Origin: Streptomyces hygroscopicus
Lineage (GTDB): Bacteria > Actinomycetota > Actinomycetes > Streptomycetales > Streptomycetaceae
Assembly: GCA_002021875.1 (NCBI GenBank)
Contig: CP018627.1
Coordinates: 2,170,001-2,234,000, forward strand
Direction of reading: 5' to 3'
DNA: 64,000 nt
A program made the position numbers and the translations under genes. Within the stretch, counting starts at the first letter, position 1. Each line of letters starts with the position of its first letter. Positions 1 to 10,664 of the stretch are shown piece by piece. The notes below the pieces were generated by a model. The model did not search any database. It was given only the letters and a program-made list of their open reading frames with translations, and was not told where the DNA came from.

Positions 1-704
1 ACGTTGAACAGCGGCACCTCCTTCTGCCACTGGCGGCCCGGGCGCTGACCGCCCAGGACCGCGATGGAGTCCGCCAGCCGGCCGATGAGAGCGTTGCCGT
101 GGTCCAGGTGGAGCAGGTCCTCGAAGACGTCCGGATCGGCGCCGTACTTGTCCTCCATCTCCCGCATGTCCTGGGCCTGTTGGTGGACGATGGCCTGCAC
201 CCGGCGGGCGATGTTGACGAAAGCCCGCTGGCCCGCGTCCCTGAGGTCCTCCTCGGCCCGCACGGCTTCCAGCACCGACCGCAGCAGAAGCTCGTGGGCC
301 GAGTCGAAGTCCGGGTCGACGCGGGGCGCGTGGTCGATGGCCCGCATCGCCTCGTCCACCATGGCGCCGCGCTGCAGCCGGGTCACCGCCACCGGCAGCA
401 GCTCCCGGGCCAGCCGCCGGATCGCCGTCTCCTGGTCCACCAGGCGCTGCCGCAGCTCGGTCTCCTGGGCCATGAGCCGGGTGCGCAGCGTGGTGATCAG
501 CCGGCCGCGGCGCATCGCCTCGGCCGCCGCCAGGGCCACCGCGAACGTCGCCGCCACCCCGCACCAGGCGACCGTGGCCCGCGCCCCGGACGGGACCACG
601 ACGACCGCCAGCGCCGCGCAGAACGCCATCGCGGCGGGAGGGATGACCCATACGAGCGTGGAGGCGGGCCGTCGGCCTCCGGATGAGGTGCCGGCGAAAA
701 CCAT
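1..704 (-). CDS. sensor histidine kinase-like membrane protein (N-terminal part)
   Basis: The 3' end lies outside the window, so only about 234 N-terminal residues are visible. Two hydrophobic segments (about residues 17-36 and 42-60) are followed by a charged coiled stretch (about 68-95) and a helical region with a motif resembling HQQAQDMREMEDKYG, ending in a segment with LDHGNALIGRLADSIAVLGG. In Streptomyces this last block is the dimerisation region of a large family of degenerate, nitrate-sensor-like histidine kinases, in which the ATPase domain follows; that domain would be outside the window. The start at 704 is chosen because AAGGA sits 5 bases upstream; an in-frame ATG at 710 is too close to it. 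Function inferred from family resemblance only. Confidence 0.75.
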   Translation of the reverse strand, partial: MVFAGTSSGGRRPASTLVWVIPPAAMAFCAALAVVVVPSGARATVAWCGVAATFAVALAAAEAMRRGRLITTLRTRLMAQETELRQRLVDQETAIRRLARELLPVAVTRLQRGAMVDEAMRAIDHAPRVDPDFDSAHELLLRSVLEAVRAEEDLRDAGQRAFVNIARRVQAIVHQQAQDMREMEDKYGADPDVFEDLLHLDHGNALIGRLADSIAVLGGQRPGRQWQKEVPLFN

Positions 705-860
705 GGACATCCTTAAAAACAGCGAAGAGAAAATGCGTGCGAAATACGGGCGGTGAGCCAGCCCGCCATGGGCCCTGGAGCTTAGCGGTTTCACCGACAC
801 GCGAATCGAATATGCCTTTTTCTTCGAAATGCATCACGGTGAATTCAGAGAGCGCGAAAA

Positions 861-902
861 AGCGATCATCTTGTACTCGCCGTTTGACCGTGAATGATCG
901 CT
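861..902. promoter_or_regulatory. spaced inverted repeat in intergenic region
   Basis: The 9-base arms AGCGATCAT (861-869) and ATGATCGCT (894-902) are perfect reverse complements separated by 24 bases. They lie in the 266-base gap between the divergent kinase-like gene and the epimerase gene. The arms are about three helical turns apart, as expected for a pair of regulator half-sites, but no known regulator consensus is recognised. Otherwise this gap shows no gene. Confidence 0.3.
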
Positions 903-970
903 CCACGGGCGAATCTGCTCGTGGCGAAGGAGTCTGGGCAGCGTGGCGGCCGGGCCCGTAGCGTCCCGGC

Positions 971-2026
971 ATGACCACTGGCAGCGCATGTGTGATCGGG
1001 GCGACGGGGCAGATCGGCCGGGCGGCGGTGCGCGCGCTCGCCGCCGAGGGATGGCGGGTGCGGGCCGCCTCGCGCGGCGGGGGCCGCGACGAGAGCTGGC
1101 CCGCGTCCGTGGTGAGCGTGGCCGTCGACCGGGACGACGACGCCGCGGTGGCCGCCCTGATCGGGGACGGCTGCGATGTGGTGCTGGACTGCGTCGCCTA
1201 CGGGCAGGCACACGCACAGCAGTTGCTGGGGCTCGCGGACCGCATCGGATCGGCGGTGGTGATGTCCACCGGGGCGGTGTACGAGGACGACCAGGGCCGG
1301 GGCTTCGGGACCCAGGACCGGCCCGACGGCGCCCCGCGCTATCCCGTGCCGCTCCCCGAGTCCCAGCGGACCGTGCCGCCGGGCGAGGGCTACGGCAGCC
1401 GGAAGGTCGCGCTGGAGCGGGAGCTGCTGGCCGCCGGGGACAAGCTGCCGACGACCCTGCTGCGCGCGGGGGCGATCCACGGCCCGCACTGCCGTACGCC
1501 CCGTGAGCTGTACTTCGTCAAACGGGCGCTGGACGGGCGGCCGGTGCGGATCCTGGCGTACGGCGGCCGCAGCCGGTTCCATCCGGTGCATGTCGACAAC
1601 ATCGCGGAGCTGGTGCGGCTGGCCGCCCACCGGCCCGGCTCACGGGTGCTCAACGCGGGCGATCCACAGGCTCCGACGGTCGCCGACATCGCCACCGCCG
1701 TGGACGCGGTGCTGGGGACGCGCGGCGAGCTGGTGCTGATCGACGGGGAGCCGCCGCATCCGCATATCGGCAGCACCCCCTGGAGCCTGGCTCACCCGCT
1801 CGTCTACGACATGTCCGCGGCCGAACGGGAGTTGGGCTACCGCCCGGTGACCGGCTATACGGAATCGCTGCCGACGACCGTCGCCTGGCTGGCGGACCGG
1901 CTGGCGGCCACCCCGGACTGGCGCACCGCCTTCCCCGACATGGCGGCCGCCTACGACCCGATGGCCGATCTCTTCGACTACGCGGCAGAAGACGCGTGGC
2001 TGCGGAGCGGCGGGCACGCGCCCTGA
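971..2026 (+). CDS. NAD-dependent epimerase/dehydratase family protein
   Basis: This 351-residue protein belongs to the extended short-chain dehydrogenase superfamily. The N-terminus carries the Rossmann nucleotide-binding motif GATGQIG (about residues 9-15). The middle has STGAVYED and a YGSRKVALE segment, in which the Tyr and Lys match the YxxxK catalytic pair. The C-terminal half resembles the substrate-binding part of sugar-nucleotide epimerases and reductases. The substrate cannot be told. No good ribosome site precedes the ATG, but TAGCGT ends 6 bases before it, so the message may be leaderless. It stands alone, ended by a strong hairpin shared with the convergent peptidase gene. Confidence 0.8.
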   Translation: MTTGSACVIGATGQIGRAAVRALAAEGWRVRAASRGGGRDESWPASVVSVAVDRDDDAAVAALIGDGCDVVLDCVAYGQAHAQQLLGLADRIGSAVVMSTGAVYEDDQGRGFGTQDRPDGAPRYPVPLPESQRTVPPGEGYGSRKVALERELLAAGDKLPTTLLRAGAIHGPHCRTPRELYFVKRALDGRPVRILAYGGRSRFHPVHVDNIAELVRLAAHRPGSRVLNAGDPQAPTVADIATAVDAVLGTRGELVLIDGEPPHPHIGSTPWSLAHPLVYDMSAAERELGYRPVTGYTESLPTTVAWLADRLAATPDWRTAFPDMAAAYDPMADLFDYAAEDAWLRSGGHAP

Positions 2027-2046
2027 TCGCTTCGGGGGAAAACGGC

Positions 2047-2079
2047 GCCGGGCCCGTGCGGGGAACGCACGGGCCCGGC
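2047..2079. terminator. bidirectional hairpin terminator
   Basis: Perfect 14-base arms (GCCGGGCCCGTGCG and its complement) flank a 5-base loop. The hairpin sits between the 3' ends of two convergent genes, the epimerase and the peptidase. There is no T-run, which is usual for Streptomyces terminators. Confidence 0.75.
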
Positions 2080-2106
2080 CCTTCACCACATACCGCTTTT
2101 CGTCGA

Positions 2107-3750
2107 CTACTTGACGAGGGCGGCGGCCTCCTTGGCGGCCTTCGCGGCCTTCGCGGACGCACCCGACTTCGCGGGCACCGGCGTGGCGTGCGGAGCGCAG
2201 GTCACGTCCTTGGCGTCCACCGTGCCCTTGAGCAGGTAGGCGTCCACCCGGTCGTTGACACACGGGTTGACCAGACCGGTGACCCCATGCGAACCGGCGT
2301 CCTTCTCGGTGACCAGGCGCGAACCCTTCAGCCGCTTGTGCAGCTCCACCGCGCCCTCGTACGGGGTCGCGGCGTCCCGGGTGCTCTGCACGATCAGCGT
2401 CTTGGGCAGCCCCTTGGCGGCCCCCACCTCCAGCGGGGTGTGCTGCTTGGCACCCCAGGTGGCGCACGGCAGGTTCATCCAGGCGTTGGACCAGGTCAGG
2501 AAGGGGTAGTCGCGGTGGAGCCGGGTGTTGTCCCGGTCCCACTTCGCCCAACTGGTCGGCCACTTGGTGTCGGCGCACTCGACGGCGGTGTAGACGGCGT
2601 TGCCGTTCTCCGAGGCGATGTTGCCCGCGGTGTCGGACATGTCCGGGCCCGCGGCCTCGACCAGCGCCTTCTCATCGCCGGCGAGGTAGTCGCTCCACAC
2701 CTGGGCGACGGTGGCCCACGACGAGTCGTAGTACGGAGCGCTCTGGAAGAACGCGAGCAGCTCGGCCGGGCCCACGACCCCGCCGATGGGGCTCTTCTTG
2801 GCGGCCGCGCGCAGCGTCTCCCACTGCTTCTGGACCTTCGCGGGGGTGTCACCGATGTGGTAGGCGGCGTCGTTCTTGGCGACCCACGCCTTCCAGTCGT
2901 TCCAGCGCATCTCGAAGGCGACGTCCTGGTCCAGGTTGGCCTGGTACCAGATCTTCTCCCGCGAGGGGTTGACCACGCTGTCCACGATCAGCCGGCGCAC
3001 ATGGGTCGGGAAGAGCGTCGCGTAGACGCCCCCGATGTACGTTCCGTAGGACACACCCAGGTAGTTGAGCTTCTTGTCGCCGAGCGCGGCCCGGATGACG
3101 TCGATGTCACGGGCGGTGTTGGGCGTCGTCATGTGCGGCAGCATCCAGCCGCTGCGCTCCTCGCAGCCCTCGGCGTACTCCCGGGCCAGCTTGCGCTGGA
3201 CGCGCTTGTCCGCCTCGCTGCCCGGCACCGGGTCCAGCTTCGGGGCCTTGACGTACTCCTGCGGGTCCACGCAGGAGATGGCCGTGGAGTGGCCCACCCC
3301 GCGCGGGTCGAAGCCGACGAAGTCGTACGCCTTCGAAGTCTTCGTCCACAGCGGGTTCTTGGTGGTGACCCGGGTCGGGAAGCGAAGCCCGGAGCCGCCG
3401 GGCCCGCCCGGGTTGTAGATCAGCGAACCCTGCCGCTCGGAGGCGGACCCGGTGTTGCCGATCCGGTCCACCGCGAGCTTGATGGTGCGGCCGTTCGGCT
3501 TGGCGTAGTCGAGCGGGACGGTGACATAGCCGCACTGGATGGGCTTGGCCAGCCCCCAGTCGGCCGGGCAGTCCGCCCAGTCGATGCCCTTCTTCGCGGC
3601 CGTGGCCGCGGCCACCGCCACGCCACGCGCCTCGGCGGCCCCACCGGGCGTCCGCTCCGAGGCCCCAGCCGTGGGGGCGGCCAGCGCACCGGTTATCAGC
3701 GCCCCGGTGATCACGCCACCGGCCACGCCGAAGAGTGCTGTGCGTCTCAC
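2107..3750 (-). CDS. tap: secreted tripeptidyl aminopeptidase (S33, alpha/beta hydrolase)
   Basis: A 547-residue secreted serine peptidase of the Streptomyces Tap/SlpD/SlpE type, which removes tripeptides from the N-termini of extracellular proteins. The start is the GTG at 3750, with GGGGATT 6 bases upstream; residues 1 to about 30 form a signal peptide (Arg-Arg, hydrophobic core, Ala-rich end). The nucleophile is in GVSYGTY (about residue 232), the acid in STRDAATPYEG (about 458) and the His in AGSHGVTG (about 487); the last two lie in the TAP-like C-terminal region. The symbol rests on family likeness and on its place beside the urease genes, which I recall from S. coelicolor. It is transcribed alone. 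Confidence 0.85.
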   Translation of the reverse strand: MRRTALFGVAGGVITGALITGALAAPTAGASERTPGGAAEARGVAVAAATAAKKGIDWADCPADWGLAKPIQCGYVTVPLDYAKPNGRTIKLAVDRIGNTGSASERQGSLIYNPGGPGGSGLRFPTRVTTKNPLWTKTSKAYDFVGFDPRGVGHSTAISCVDPQEYVKAPKLDPVPGSEADKRVQRKLAREYAEGCEERSGWMLPHMTTPNTARDIDVIRAALGDKKLNYLGVSYGTYIGGVYATLFPTHVRRLIVDSVVNPSREKIWYQANLDQDVAFEMRWNDWKAWVAKNDAAYHIGDTPAKVQKQWETLRAAAKKSPIGGVVGPAELLAFFQSAPYYDSSWATVAQVWSDYLAGDEKALVEAAGPDMSDTAGNIASENGNAVYTAVECADTKWPTSWAKWDRDNTRLHRDYPFLTWSNAWMNLPCATWGAKQHTPLEVGAAKGLPKTLIVQSTRDAATPYEGAVELHKRLKGSRLVTEKDAGSHGVTGLVNPCVNDRVDAYLLKGTVDAKDVTCAPHATPVPAKSGASAKAAKAAKEAAALVK

Positions 3751-3878
3751 GTAGTAATCCCCCTGCTTGGTTGCGCCGCCTGGAGCGGCGATGATCACAG
3801 AGTGTCAGGCAGGATTCTTCTGTCTTGCTTACCGCCGAGTACAGGGCAAACCGCCGTTTCTTTATCAAGACGTGAACA

Positions 3879-5096
3879 TCAGCCCACGGCCGCGACCGCC
3901 TCATCGAGGGCGCGACGGAGGTGGAGCGCGTCCGGGGCCACGGCGGTGGCCAAGGCGGCGGGGCCGGTCAGCGGCGTGAGGACGGCGGTCCCGGTGAGGG
4001 CGCGGGGGGCGAGCGGGCCGGTGGCGCAGGACGGGTCGACGACGAGGAGCTGGCCCACCGCGCGGTGGCCGCCGAGTACCGCGCCGCCGTCCCAGCCCAG
4101 GGCGCCGGGGCCGTACGAGAGCTCCTGGTCGAGGAGGGGGCGCCCGGCGCGGTGGACGGTGAGGCGGGCCGTCAGATGGCCCGGGGATTCGCCGGTACGG
4201 CCCAGGATCTGCTCCTCGCGGAGCACCAGGCGGGCGGTGGGGGCGAGTTCGACACGGGTGGTCATGCGCAGATCGCTGCCCTGGGCGCAGATCAGGGGCT
4301 CGGGCAGCCAGTGCAGGGTCGCGCCGTCGGCGACGGTCAGCCGGATCTCGTAGTGGGCGGGCCGGCCCGTCCGCCCGGGCAGGGCGATGGTGGCCGCGGC
4401 GGAACCGATGTGGAGCCGGGCGCCCGGTCCGGCCGTCACCTCCAGGGCGATCCGGTCCCCACCGAGGGGCGCGCTCATGGCCCCGACCACGGTGACGCGC
4501 GCCTCCCCGCCCACGGCCCGGGTACGGCGCAGCGCGAGCGGCCCGTCCCCCGCGAGGACGGGCAGCGCGGTACCGCCACGCCCATCCGCCTCGGCGAGGA
4601 TGCGGGCGGTGGCCTGTAGGGCGGTGCCTGGGGTGGCGGGCGCGCCCGGGGTAGCGGGGGTGCCCTTCGTGCCGAGGGTGCCCGGCGTGGGGGCGCCCGG
4701 CGTGGGGGCGCCCGGTGTACCGGACGTGCCCGGTGCACCGGGGACGCCCTTCGTACCTGAGGTTTCCGGCGTAGCGGAGACGCCCGACGTACCGGAGGCG
4801 GCCTTCGTACCGGGGGCGGCCTTCGTACCTGAGGTGCCGCCCGGCATACCGGAAGTGCCCGAAGTACCGGGGATGCCCTTCGTATCTGAGGTGGCCGATG
4901 TACCGGAGGCGCCCAACGTACCGGGGGCGGCCTTCGTACCTGAGGTGCCCGGGGCGCGCCCGTTGTCCGGGGTTTCCCGCGCCGAGCCGCACCCGGACGT
5001 CCGCGGCGTGGGATGCGGCCGTGCCCCGCCCGATGCGGCCGGACCGCCCGCCCACGGCGGCTCCGCGCGGGCCGCCGCGTCCTGGGCGGGCGTCAT
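3879..5096 (-). CDS. ureD: urease accessory protein UreD with long N-terminal repeat region
   Basis: UreD (UreH) is the scaffold that binds apo-urease and, with UreF and UreG, delivers nickel and CO2 to the active site. The recognisable UreD core is about residues 160-405, near the usual family length. In front of it are about 110 residues (48-158) of degenerate Gly-Thr-Ser/Ala-Pro repeats built on [13 protein letters not shown] and TPGAP units, with no counterpart in typical UreD. The ATG overlaps the ureG stop as ATGA, which supports translational coupling and this upstream start. It is the last gene of ureABCFGD. An internal start after the repeat cannot be excluded. Confidence 0.88.
   Translation of the reverse strand: MTPAQDAAARAEPPWAGGPAASGGARPHPTPRTSGCGSARETPDNGRAPGTSGTKAAPGTLGASGTSATSDTKGIPGTSGTSGMPGGTSGTKAAPGTKAASGTSGVSATPETSGTKGVPGAPGTSGTPGAPTPGAPTPGTLGTKGTPATPGAPATPGTALQATARILAEADGRGGTALPVLAGDGPLALRRTRAVGGEARVTVVGAMSAPLGGDRIALEVTAGPGARLHIGSAAATIALPGRTGRPAHYEIRLTVADGATLHWLPEPLICAQGSDLRMTTRVELAPTARLVLREEQILGRTGESPGHLTARLTVHRAGRPLLDQELSYGPGALGWDGGAVLGGHRAVGQLLVVDPSCATGPLAPRALTGTAVLTPLTGPAALATAVAPDALHLRRALDEAVAAVG
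4623..4955 (-). repeat. degenerate short tandem repeats inside ureD
   Basis: About 330 bases consist of imperfect 12- to 24-base units rich in GTACCGGGG, GTACCTGAGGT and GTGCCCGG on the plus strand. All keep the ureD frame and encode Gly-Thr/Pro/Ala-rich protein. The units vary in order and length, which suggests repeated slippage or unequal exchange rather than a structured domain. Confidence 0.75.
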
Positions 5097-5785
5097 GCCG
5101 CCGCCGTCCAGGCGGCCAGGCGTGCGCGGACCCAGTCGGCGATGGGGCGGACGCCGTCCTCGGCGACCAGGGAGGTGAAGGCGACGGGGAGTTCACCGCG
5201 CTGGGCCTTGGCGTCGCGGGCCATGCGCTCCAAGTCGGAGCCGACGTACGGGGCGAGGTCGGTCTTGTTGACGACGAGCAGATCGGCGGTGGTCACGCCG
5301 GGACCGCCCTTACGGGGGATGTCGTCGCCGCCCGCGACATCGATGACGAACACCTGCGCGTCGACCAGGCCCTTGGAGAAGGTCGCGGTGAGGTTGTCGC
5401 CGCCGGACTCGACGAGGATCAGATCGAGCGGGCCCACGGTCTCCTCGAGCTCCTCGACCGCCTCCAGGTTGGCGGAGATGTCGTCGCGGATGGCGGTGTG
5501 CGGGCAGGCGCCGGTCTCCACGGCGGTGATGCGCTCGGCCGGCAGGACGGCGTTGCGCAGCAGGAACTCGGCGTCCTCGCGCGTGTAGATGTCATTGGTG
5601 ACGACGGCGACGGAAAGCTGGTCGCGCAGCGCCCGGCACAGCGCCGCGACGGTCGCGGTCTTGCCCGAGCCCACCGGTCCGCCGAGGCCGATGCGCAGCG
5701 CCCGGCGGGTGCCGTCGGGGCGGTGGGGTTCGGCGGCGCCGTAGGTGTGGCGCGGGGGGTAGGTGTCCGCGTGGTCGAGATGCAT
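5093..5785 (-). CDS. ureG: urease accessory GTPase UreG
   Basis: UreG is the GTP-hydrolysing nickel chaperone of urease maturation. The 230-residue protein shows the P-loop GGPVGSGKT (about 34-42), the nickel-binding Cys-x-His in [10 protein letters not shown], the ESGGDNL motif and the guanine-specificity motif NKTDL. The first 25 residues are His-rich ([13 protein letters not shown]); in a cluster with no ureE they may supply nickel storage, which is inference. It lies 52 bases after ureF and overlaps ureD by 4 bases, giving a coupled ureG-ureD unit. Confidence 0.95.
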   Translation of the reverse strand: MHLDHADTYPPRHTYGAAEPHRPDGTRRALRIGLGGPVGSGKTATVAALCRALRDQLSVAVVTNDIYTREDAEFLLRNAVLPAERITAVETGACPHTAIRDDISANLEAVEELEETVGPLDLILVESGGDNLTATFSKGLVDAQVFVIDVAGGDDIPRKGGPGVTTADLLVVNKTDLAPYVGSDLERMARDAKAQRGELPVAFTSLVAEDGVRPIADWVRARLAAWTAAA

Positions 5786-5837
5786 GACGGCTCCGGTGTT
5801 CCAACGGGGTGCGGGGGGATACGGGTCGCTGCCTCGG

Positions 5838-6986
5838 TCATGAGGCGAAGAGACGTACGGACCAGGTGGCGTGCTGTTCGGCGGCGATGTCGAGCAGGGG
5901 CGCGGAGGCGGCGGGCAGCGCGCCCGGGCCCTCGTCGAGGGCGCGCCGCGCCGCGTCGGCGGCCCGCGCCGCGACCTGGTCGAGCTCGGGGGCGAGGCGG
6001 GCGAGGACGGCGGTGGCGTCGAAGGGGTCCAGGCTCAGCAGCCGTACGGCGGCGGTCGCGGGCCCGCTCACCGCCTCGTACCCGGCGGCGTACGCGGCGT
6101 CCTGCGGCCCGAGTCCGGCGGCGCGCGCGACGAGTCCCAACACCACGGGCTGATGCGCCCCACGCGGCCGGGCGGCGGCCAGGGCGTCCAGCTCGGGCGA
6201 CGGCCAGGTGGCGCGGGCGGCGCGCATCAACTGGCGGCCGAGCCGCCGGGCGGTGGTGCGCAGCGCGGGGACGGGGGTACGGGCGTCCGCCGCCTCGTCC
6301 AGCGCGAGCGGGTCGAGCCCGGCGGCGGCCGCGGCGGCGAGTCCGGCCGCGGTGAGCCCGGCGGTGTGCAACCGGCCCCGGCAGAACGCCTCCAGGGAGG
6401 CCGCGTCGCGGATCCGACCCGCCGCGACGGCGGCCTCGGCCCCACCGGAGTGGGCATGGCCTCCGGCCGGGAACCGACCATCGGCAAGGACAAGCAGCGC
6501 GGCGACCCCACCCCGCGCTCCGCCCCGAACCCCACCGGGCGCCTCACCCCGAACCCCACCACGGGCGTCGCCCCGGGCCTCACCGGACGCATCACCTCGG
6601 ACCCCACCACAGGCTTCGCACTGAACCCCGCTGGGCCCGTCGCCCCGGACCTCACCGGGCGCCTCACCCCGAACCCCACCACGGGCTTCGCCCTGAGCCC
6701 CACCACCGACTTCACCCCGGACTCCACCGGGGGCCGCATCCCCGGCCCCGGGATCCCCTTGCGTGGCCCGTGGCCCGGCCTCCGCCGTTCGCCCGGCAGG
6801 TATGCCTTCCGCCGCCGCCTGGCGGGACTGATGCGGGCTGTCCGGGGGCGGGTTGCCGGGGGGCCAGGGGGCGACGCCCCCTGGTTGCGGGAAGGGGCGG
6901 GGTTGGGGAAAGTCCGGCGGCGGCCCACCCGTGGCCGGACCGCGGCCGTCCCGGGGCGCGGGCGGCGGGATCTCGTTCGTGGTCAT
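5838..6986 (-). CDS. ureF: urease accessory protein UreF with long N-terminal repeat region
   Basis: UreF bridges UreD and UreG in the urease activation complex. The family core starts at about residue 161 with [20 protein letters not shown] and runs to 382, the usual size of UreF. Ahead of it are a Pro-rich segment (about 5-52) and a Gly/Arg/Glu repeat (87-160) of GGVRGEA-like units. The ATG at 6986 lies 10 bases after the ureC stop; the ribosome site is weak, so coupling to ureC is likely. No better start directly before the core was found, because the Val there is GTC. Confidence 0.87.
   Translation of the reverse strand: MTTNEIPPPAPRDGRGPATGGPPPDFPQPRPFPQPGGVAPWPPGNPPPDSPHQSRQAAAEGIPAGRTAEAGPRATQGDPGAGDAAPGGVRGEVGGGAQGEARGGVRGEAPGEVRGDGPSGVQCEACGGVRGDASGEARGDARGGVRGEAPGGVRGGARGGVAALLVLADGRFPAGGHAHSGGAEAAVAAGRIRDAASLEAFCRGRLHTAGLTAAGLAAAAAAGLDPLALDEAADARTPVPALRTTARRLGRQLMRAARATWPSPELDALAAARPRGAHQPVVLGLVARAAGLGPQDAAYAAGYEAVSGPATAAVRLLSLDPFDATAVLARLAPELDQVAARAADAARRALDEGPGALPAASAPLLDIAAEQHATWSVRLFAS
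6507..6728 (-). repeat. GGVRGEA-type coding repeat inside ureF
   Basis: About 220 bases of imperfect tandem units encode seven to ten copies of Gly-Gly-Val-Arg-Gly-Glu-Ala variants directly before the UreF core. The frame is kept throughout. On the plus strand the units read as CACC/GGGCGCCTCACCCC-like blocks. Confidence 0.7.
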
Positions 6987-6996
6987 GGCGGGCCGG

Positions 6997-8718
6997 TCAG
7001 AAGAGGAAGTACCGCTGGGCCATGGGGAGTTCCGCCGCCGGAGCGGGTTCCACGGGCTCGCCGTCGATCGTCACCGTGAACGTGTCGGGGTCGACCTCGA
7101 CCCGCGGCAGAGCGTCGTTCTCCCGCATGTCCGCCTTGGTGACCCCTCGGGTGGAGCGGATCGGGGCGAACCGCTTACCGAGCGCCAGCCGGTCCACCAG
7201 CCCGTCCTCCAGCGCCGCCTGGGTCACGAAGTTGACCGAGCCCGTGGCCGCCGCGCGGCCGAGCGCGCCGAACATGGGGCGCGGCAGGACCGGCTGCGGG
7301 GTCGGGATGGAGGCGTTGGCGTCGCCCATCTGCGCGTAGGCTATCTGTCCACCCTTGATCACCAGTTGCGGTTTGACGCCGAAGAACGCGGGGTCCCACA
7401 GCACGAGATCGGCCAGCTTCCCGGTCTCGATGGAGCCGATCTCCCCGTCGAGGCCCTGGGCCACCGCCGGGTTGATGGTGTATTTGGCGACATAGCGACG
7501 TGCCCGGTGGTTGTCGGCGCGGCCGTCGCCGGGGAGGGCTCCGCGCCGCCGCTTCATCACATGCGCGGTCTGCCAGGTGCGCAGCACCACCTCACCGATC
7601 CGTCCCATGGCCTGGGAGTCGGAGGAAATGATCGAGATGGCGCCGAGGTCGTGCAGTATGTCCTCGGCGGCTATGGTGCTGGGCCGGATGCGGGACTCGG
7701 CGAAGGCGAGATCCTCGGGGACGGCCGGGTTGAGGTGGTGGCAGACCATCAGCATGTCGAGGTGTTCCTCGACGGTGTTGATGGTGTGCGGGCGGGTCGG
7801 ATTGGTGGAGCTGGGCAGCACATTCGGCTGGGAGACCACGGTGATGATGTCGGGTGCGTGCCCACCGCCCGCACCCTCGGTGTGATACGCGTGGACGGAG
7901 CGCCCGGCGATGGCGGCGAGGGTGTCGCCGACGAAGCCCGCCTCGTTGAGGGTGTCGGTGTGGATGGCGAGCTGGGCGCCGCTCTCCTCGCAGACACCGA
8001 GGCAGGCGTCGATGGCGGCGGGGGTCGCCCCCCAGTCCTCATGGATCTTGAATCCGAGGGCTCCGCCGCGCAGTTGGGACCACATCGCCTCGCGCGAGAC
8101 GGTGTTGCCCTTGCCGAGCAGTCCGATGTTGACCGGATATCCCTCCAACGCCTCGAACATCCGGGCGAGATGCCAGGGGCCGGGGGTGATGGTGGTCGCC
8201 TTGGTGCCCTCGGCGGGGCCGGTGCCGCCGCCGACGAGGGTGGTGATCCCGGAGCAGAGCGCCTGGTCGACGAGGGTCGGTGAGATGAAGTGGACATGGG
8301 CGTCGATGGCGCCCGCGGTGAGGATCTTGCCGTTGCCCGCGATGACCTCGGTCTCGGGCCCGATGACGAGGTCGGGGTGGACACCGTCCATGGTGTCGGG
8401 GTTCCCGGCCTTGCCGATGCCGGTGATACGGCCGTCACGCAGGCCGATATCCGCCTTGACGACGCCCCAGTGGTCGAGTACGACGGCGCCGGTGATCACG
8501 GTGTCGGGGGTGCCCTCGGCGCGGCTGGCGCGGGACTGGCCCATGGATTCGCGGATCACCTTGCCGCCGCCGAAGACCGCCTCGTCCCCGGCCCGGCCGG
8601 GTCCGCCGCTGCGGTCCTCCTCGATCTCGATGAACAGGTCGGTGTCGGCGAGCCGGATACGGTCCCCGGTGGTGGGGCCGAAGAGATCGGCGTACGCCGC
8701 GCGGTTGAGCTCAGCCAT
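6997..8718 (-). CDS. ureC: urease subunit alpha
   Basis: The catalytic subunit hydrolyses urea to ammonia and carbamate. At 573 residues it has the expected length. Visible metal and catalytic elements are HVHF (first two nickel-binding His), the Lys that is carbamylated in GFKIHEDWG (about residue 224), [10 protein letters not shown], and the flap His of MVCHHLNP (about 326). The ATG overlaps the end of ureB by 8 bases, so translation is coupled. Located in the operon ureABCFGD. Confidence 0.97.
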   Translation of the reverse strand: MAELNRAAYADLFGPTTGDRIRLADTDLFIEIEEDRSGGPGRAGDEAVFGGGKVIRESMGQSRASRAEGTPDTVITGAVVLDHWGVVKADIGLRDGRITGIGKAGNPDTMDGVHPDLVIGPETEVIAGNGKILTAGAIDAHVHFISPTLVDQALCSGITTLVGGGTGPAEGTKATTITPGPWHLARMFEALEGYPVNIGLLGKGNTVSREAMWSQLRGGALGFKIHEDWGATPAAIDACLGVCEESGAQLAIHTDTLNEAGFVGDTLAAIAGRSVHAYHTEGAGGGHAPDIITVVSQPNVLPSSTNPTRPHTINTVEEHLDMLMVCHHLNPAVPEDLAFAESRIRPSTIAAEDILHDLGAISIISSDSQAMGRIGEVVLRTWQTAHVMKRRRGALPGDGRADNHRARRYVAKYTINPAVAQGLDGEIGSIETGKLADLVLWDPAFFGVKPQLVIKGGQIAYAQMGDANASIPTPQPVLPRPMFGALGRAAATGSVNFVTQAALEDGLVDRLALGKRFAPIRSTRGVTKADMRENDALPRVEVDPDTFTVTIDGEPVEPAPAAELPMAQRYFLF

Positions 8719-9022
8719 CGAGCCGTCCTCCCGTCTCCCCGCGCAGCCCCGGCACGATCCGCTCCCCCGCGATCGGGATCAGGACGACCTCGACGGGGAT
8801 GCCCGGTTCGAAGCGCACGGCGGTGCCCGCGGCGATATTCAGCCGCTTGCCGCGGGCGGCGGCGCGGTCGAAGTCGAGGCCGGGGTTGGCCTCGGCGAAG
8901 TGGTAGTGGGAGCCGACCTGGACGGGCCGGTCGGCGGCGTTGAGCACGGTGAGACGGGTGACGGGCCGCCCCTCGTTGAGGGTCACCGGCTCATCGGCGT
9001 GGAGGATCTCTCCGGGGATCAC
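8711..9022 (-). CDS. ureB: urease subunit beta
   Basis: A 103-residue structural subunit of urease, starting with the family sequence [19 protein letters not shown] and containing the [18 protein letters not shown] block. It is separate from the gamma subunit, as in other actinobacteria. It lies 15 bases after ureA and overlaps ureC by 8 bases. Confidence 0.96.
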   Translation of the reverse strand: MIPGEILHADEPVTLNEGRPVTRLTVLNAADRPVQVGSHYHFAEANPGLDFDRAAARGKRLNIAAGTAVRFEPGIPVEVVLIPIAGERIVPGLRGETGGRLDG

Positions 9023-9037
9023 GGATACGCCCTCCCG

Positions 9038-9340
<303 letters not shown>

Positions 9341-9443
9341 GCTTCCCACCTCATCCCCTCATCTTCGTACCGCCCGGCGGAAACCACCCGCCCAGCACGT
9401 CCGGGGCGGCTCGCACCCGGCCTCCGCAGGCTAGTTCCGTGGC

Positions 9444-9459
9444 GTTTCGTCAGCGTTAA
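9444..9459 (-). promoter_or_regulatory. candidate GlnR box upstream of ureA
   Basis: On the minus strand TTAAC and GAAAC are separated by exactly 6 bases, fitting the Streptomyces GlnR a-site/b-site pair gTnAC-n6-GaAAC. It sits about 105 bases before ureA and just upstream of a TAGCCT -10-like hexamer. GlnR control of urease in Streptomyces is known; this particular site is inferred. The 322-base gap from 9341 to 9662 holds only regulatory sequence, no gene. Confidence 0.5.
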
Positions 9460-9539
9460 CTGATCGGTCCCCATCGCCGCTGGTCAAGCCGGTCGGGCGG
9501 GTCTCGGACACGCTCCGGCCACGCACCCGAATTCCGCTC

Positions 9540-9559
9540 GGCGGACCCCTGTGTCCGCC
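9540..9559. promoter_or_regulatory. inverted repeat in the ureA / aminopeptidase gap
   Basis: GGCGGAC (9540-9546) and GTCCGCC (9553-9559) form a perfect palindrome with a 6-base spacer, 100 bases before the M28 aminopeptidase. It could be a regulator site for that gene; no known consensus is recognised. Confidence 0.3.
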
Positions 9560-9602
9560 TATCGCACTTGACGGCCCCGCCGCGTACCCCCGATTCTCAT
9601 GA

Positions 9603-10616
<1,014 letters not shown>

Positions 10617-10633
10617 CGAGCGTCCCAGCACCC

Positions 10634-10652
10634 GACCGGCACTGAGCCGGTC
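10634..10652 (+). terminator. hairpin after the M28 aminopeptidase
   Basis: GACCGGC and GCCGGTC (7-base arms) with a 5-base loop begin 18 bases after the stop codon. Confidence 0.55.
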
Positions 10653-10664
10653 CTGTCCCGTCCG

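Noticed and set aside
1996..4353. Long open frame on the plus strand across the tap and ureD genes
   Set aside because: The protein is Gly/Arg/Val-rich without domains and is antisense to two well-supported genes.
4623..4955. CRISPR-like array of short repeats
   Set aside because: The units are contiguous, degenerate and in frame with ureD; there are no constant spacers and no cas genes.
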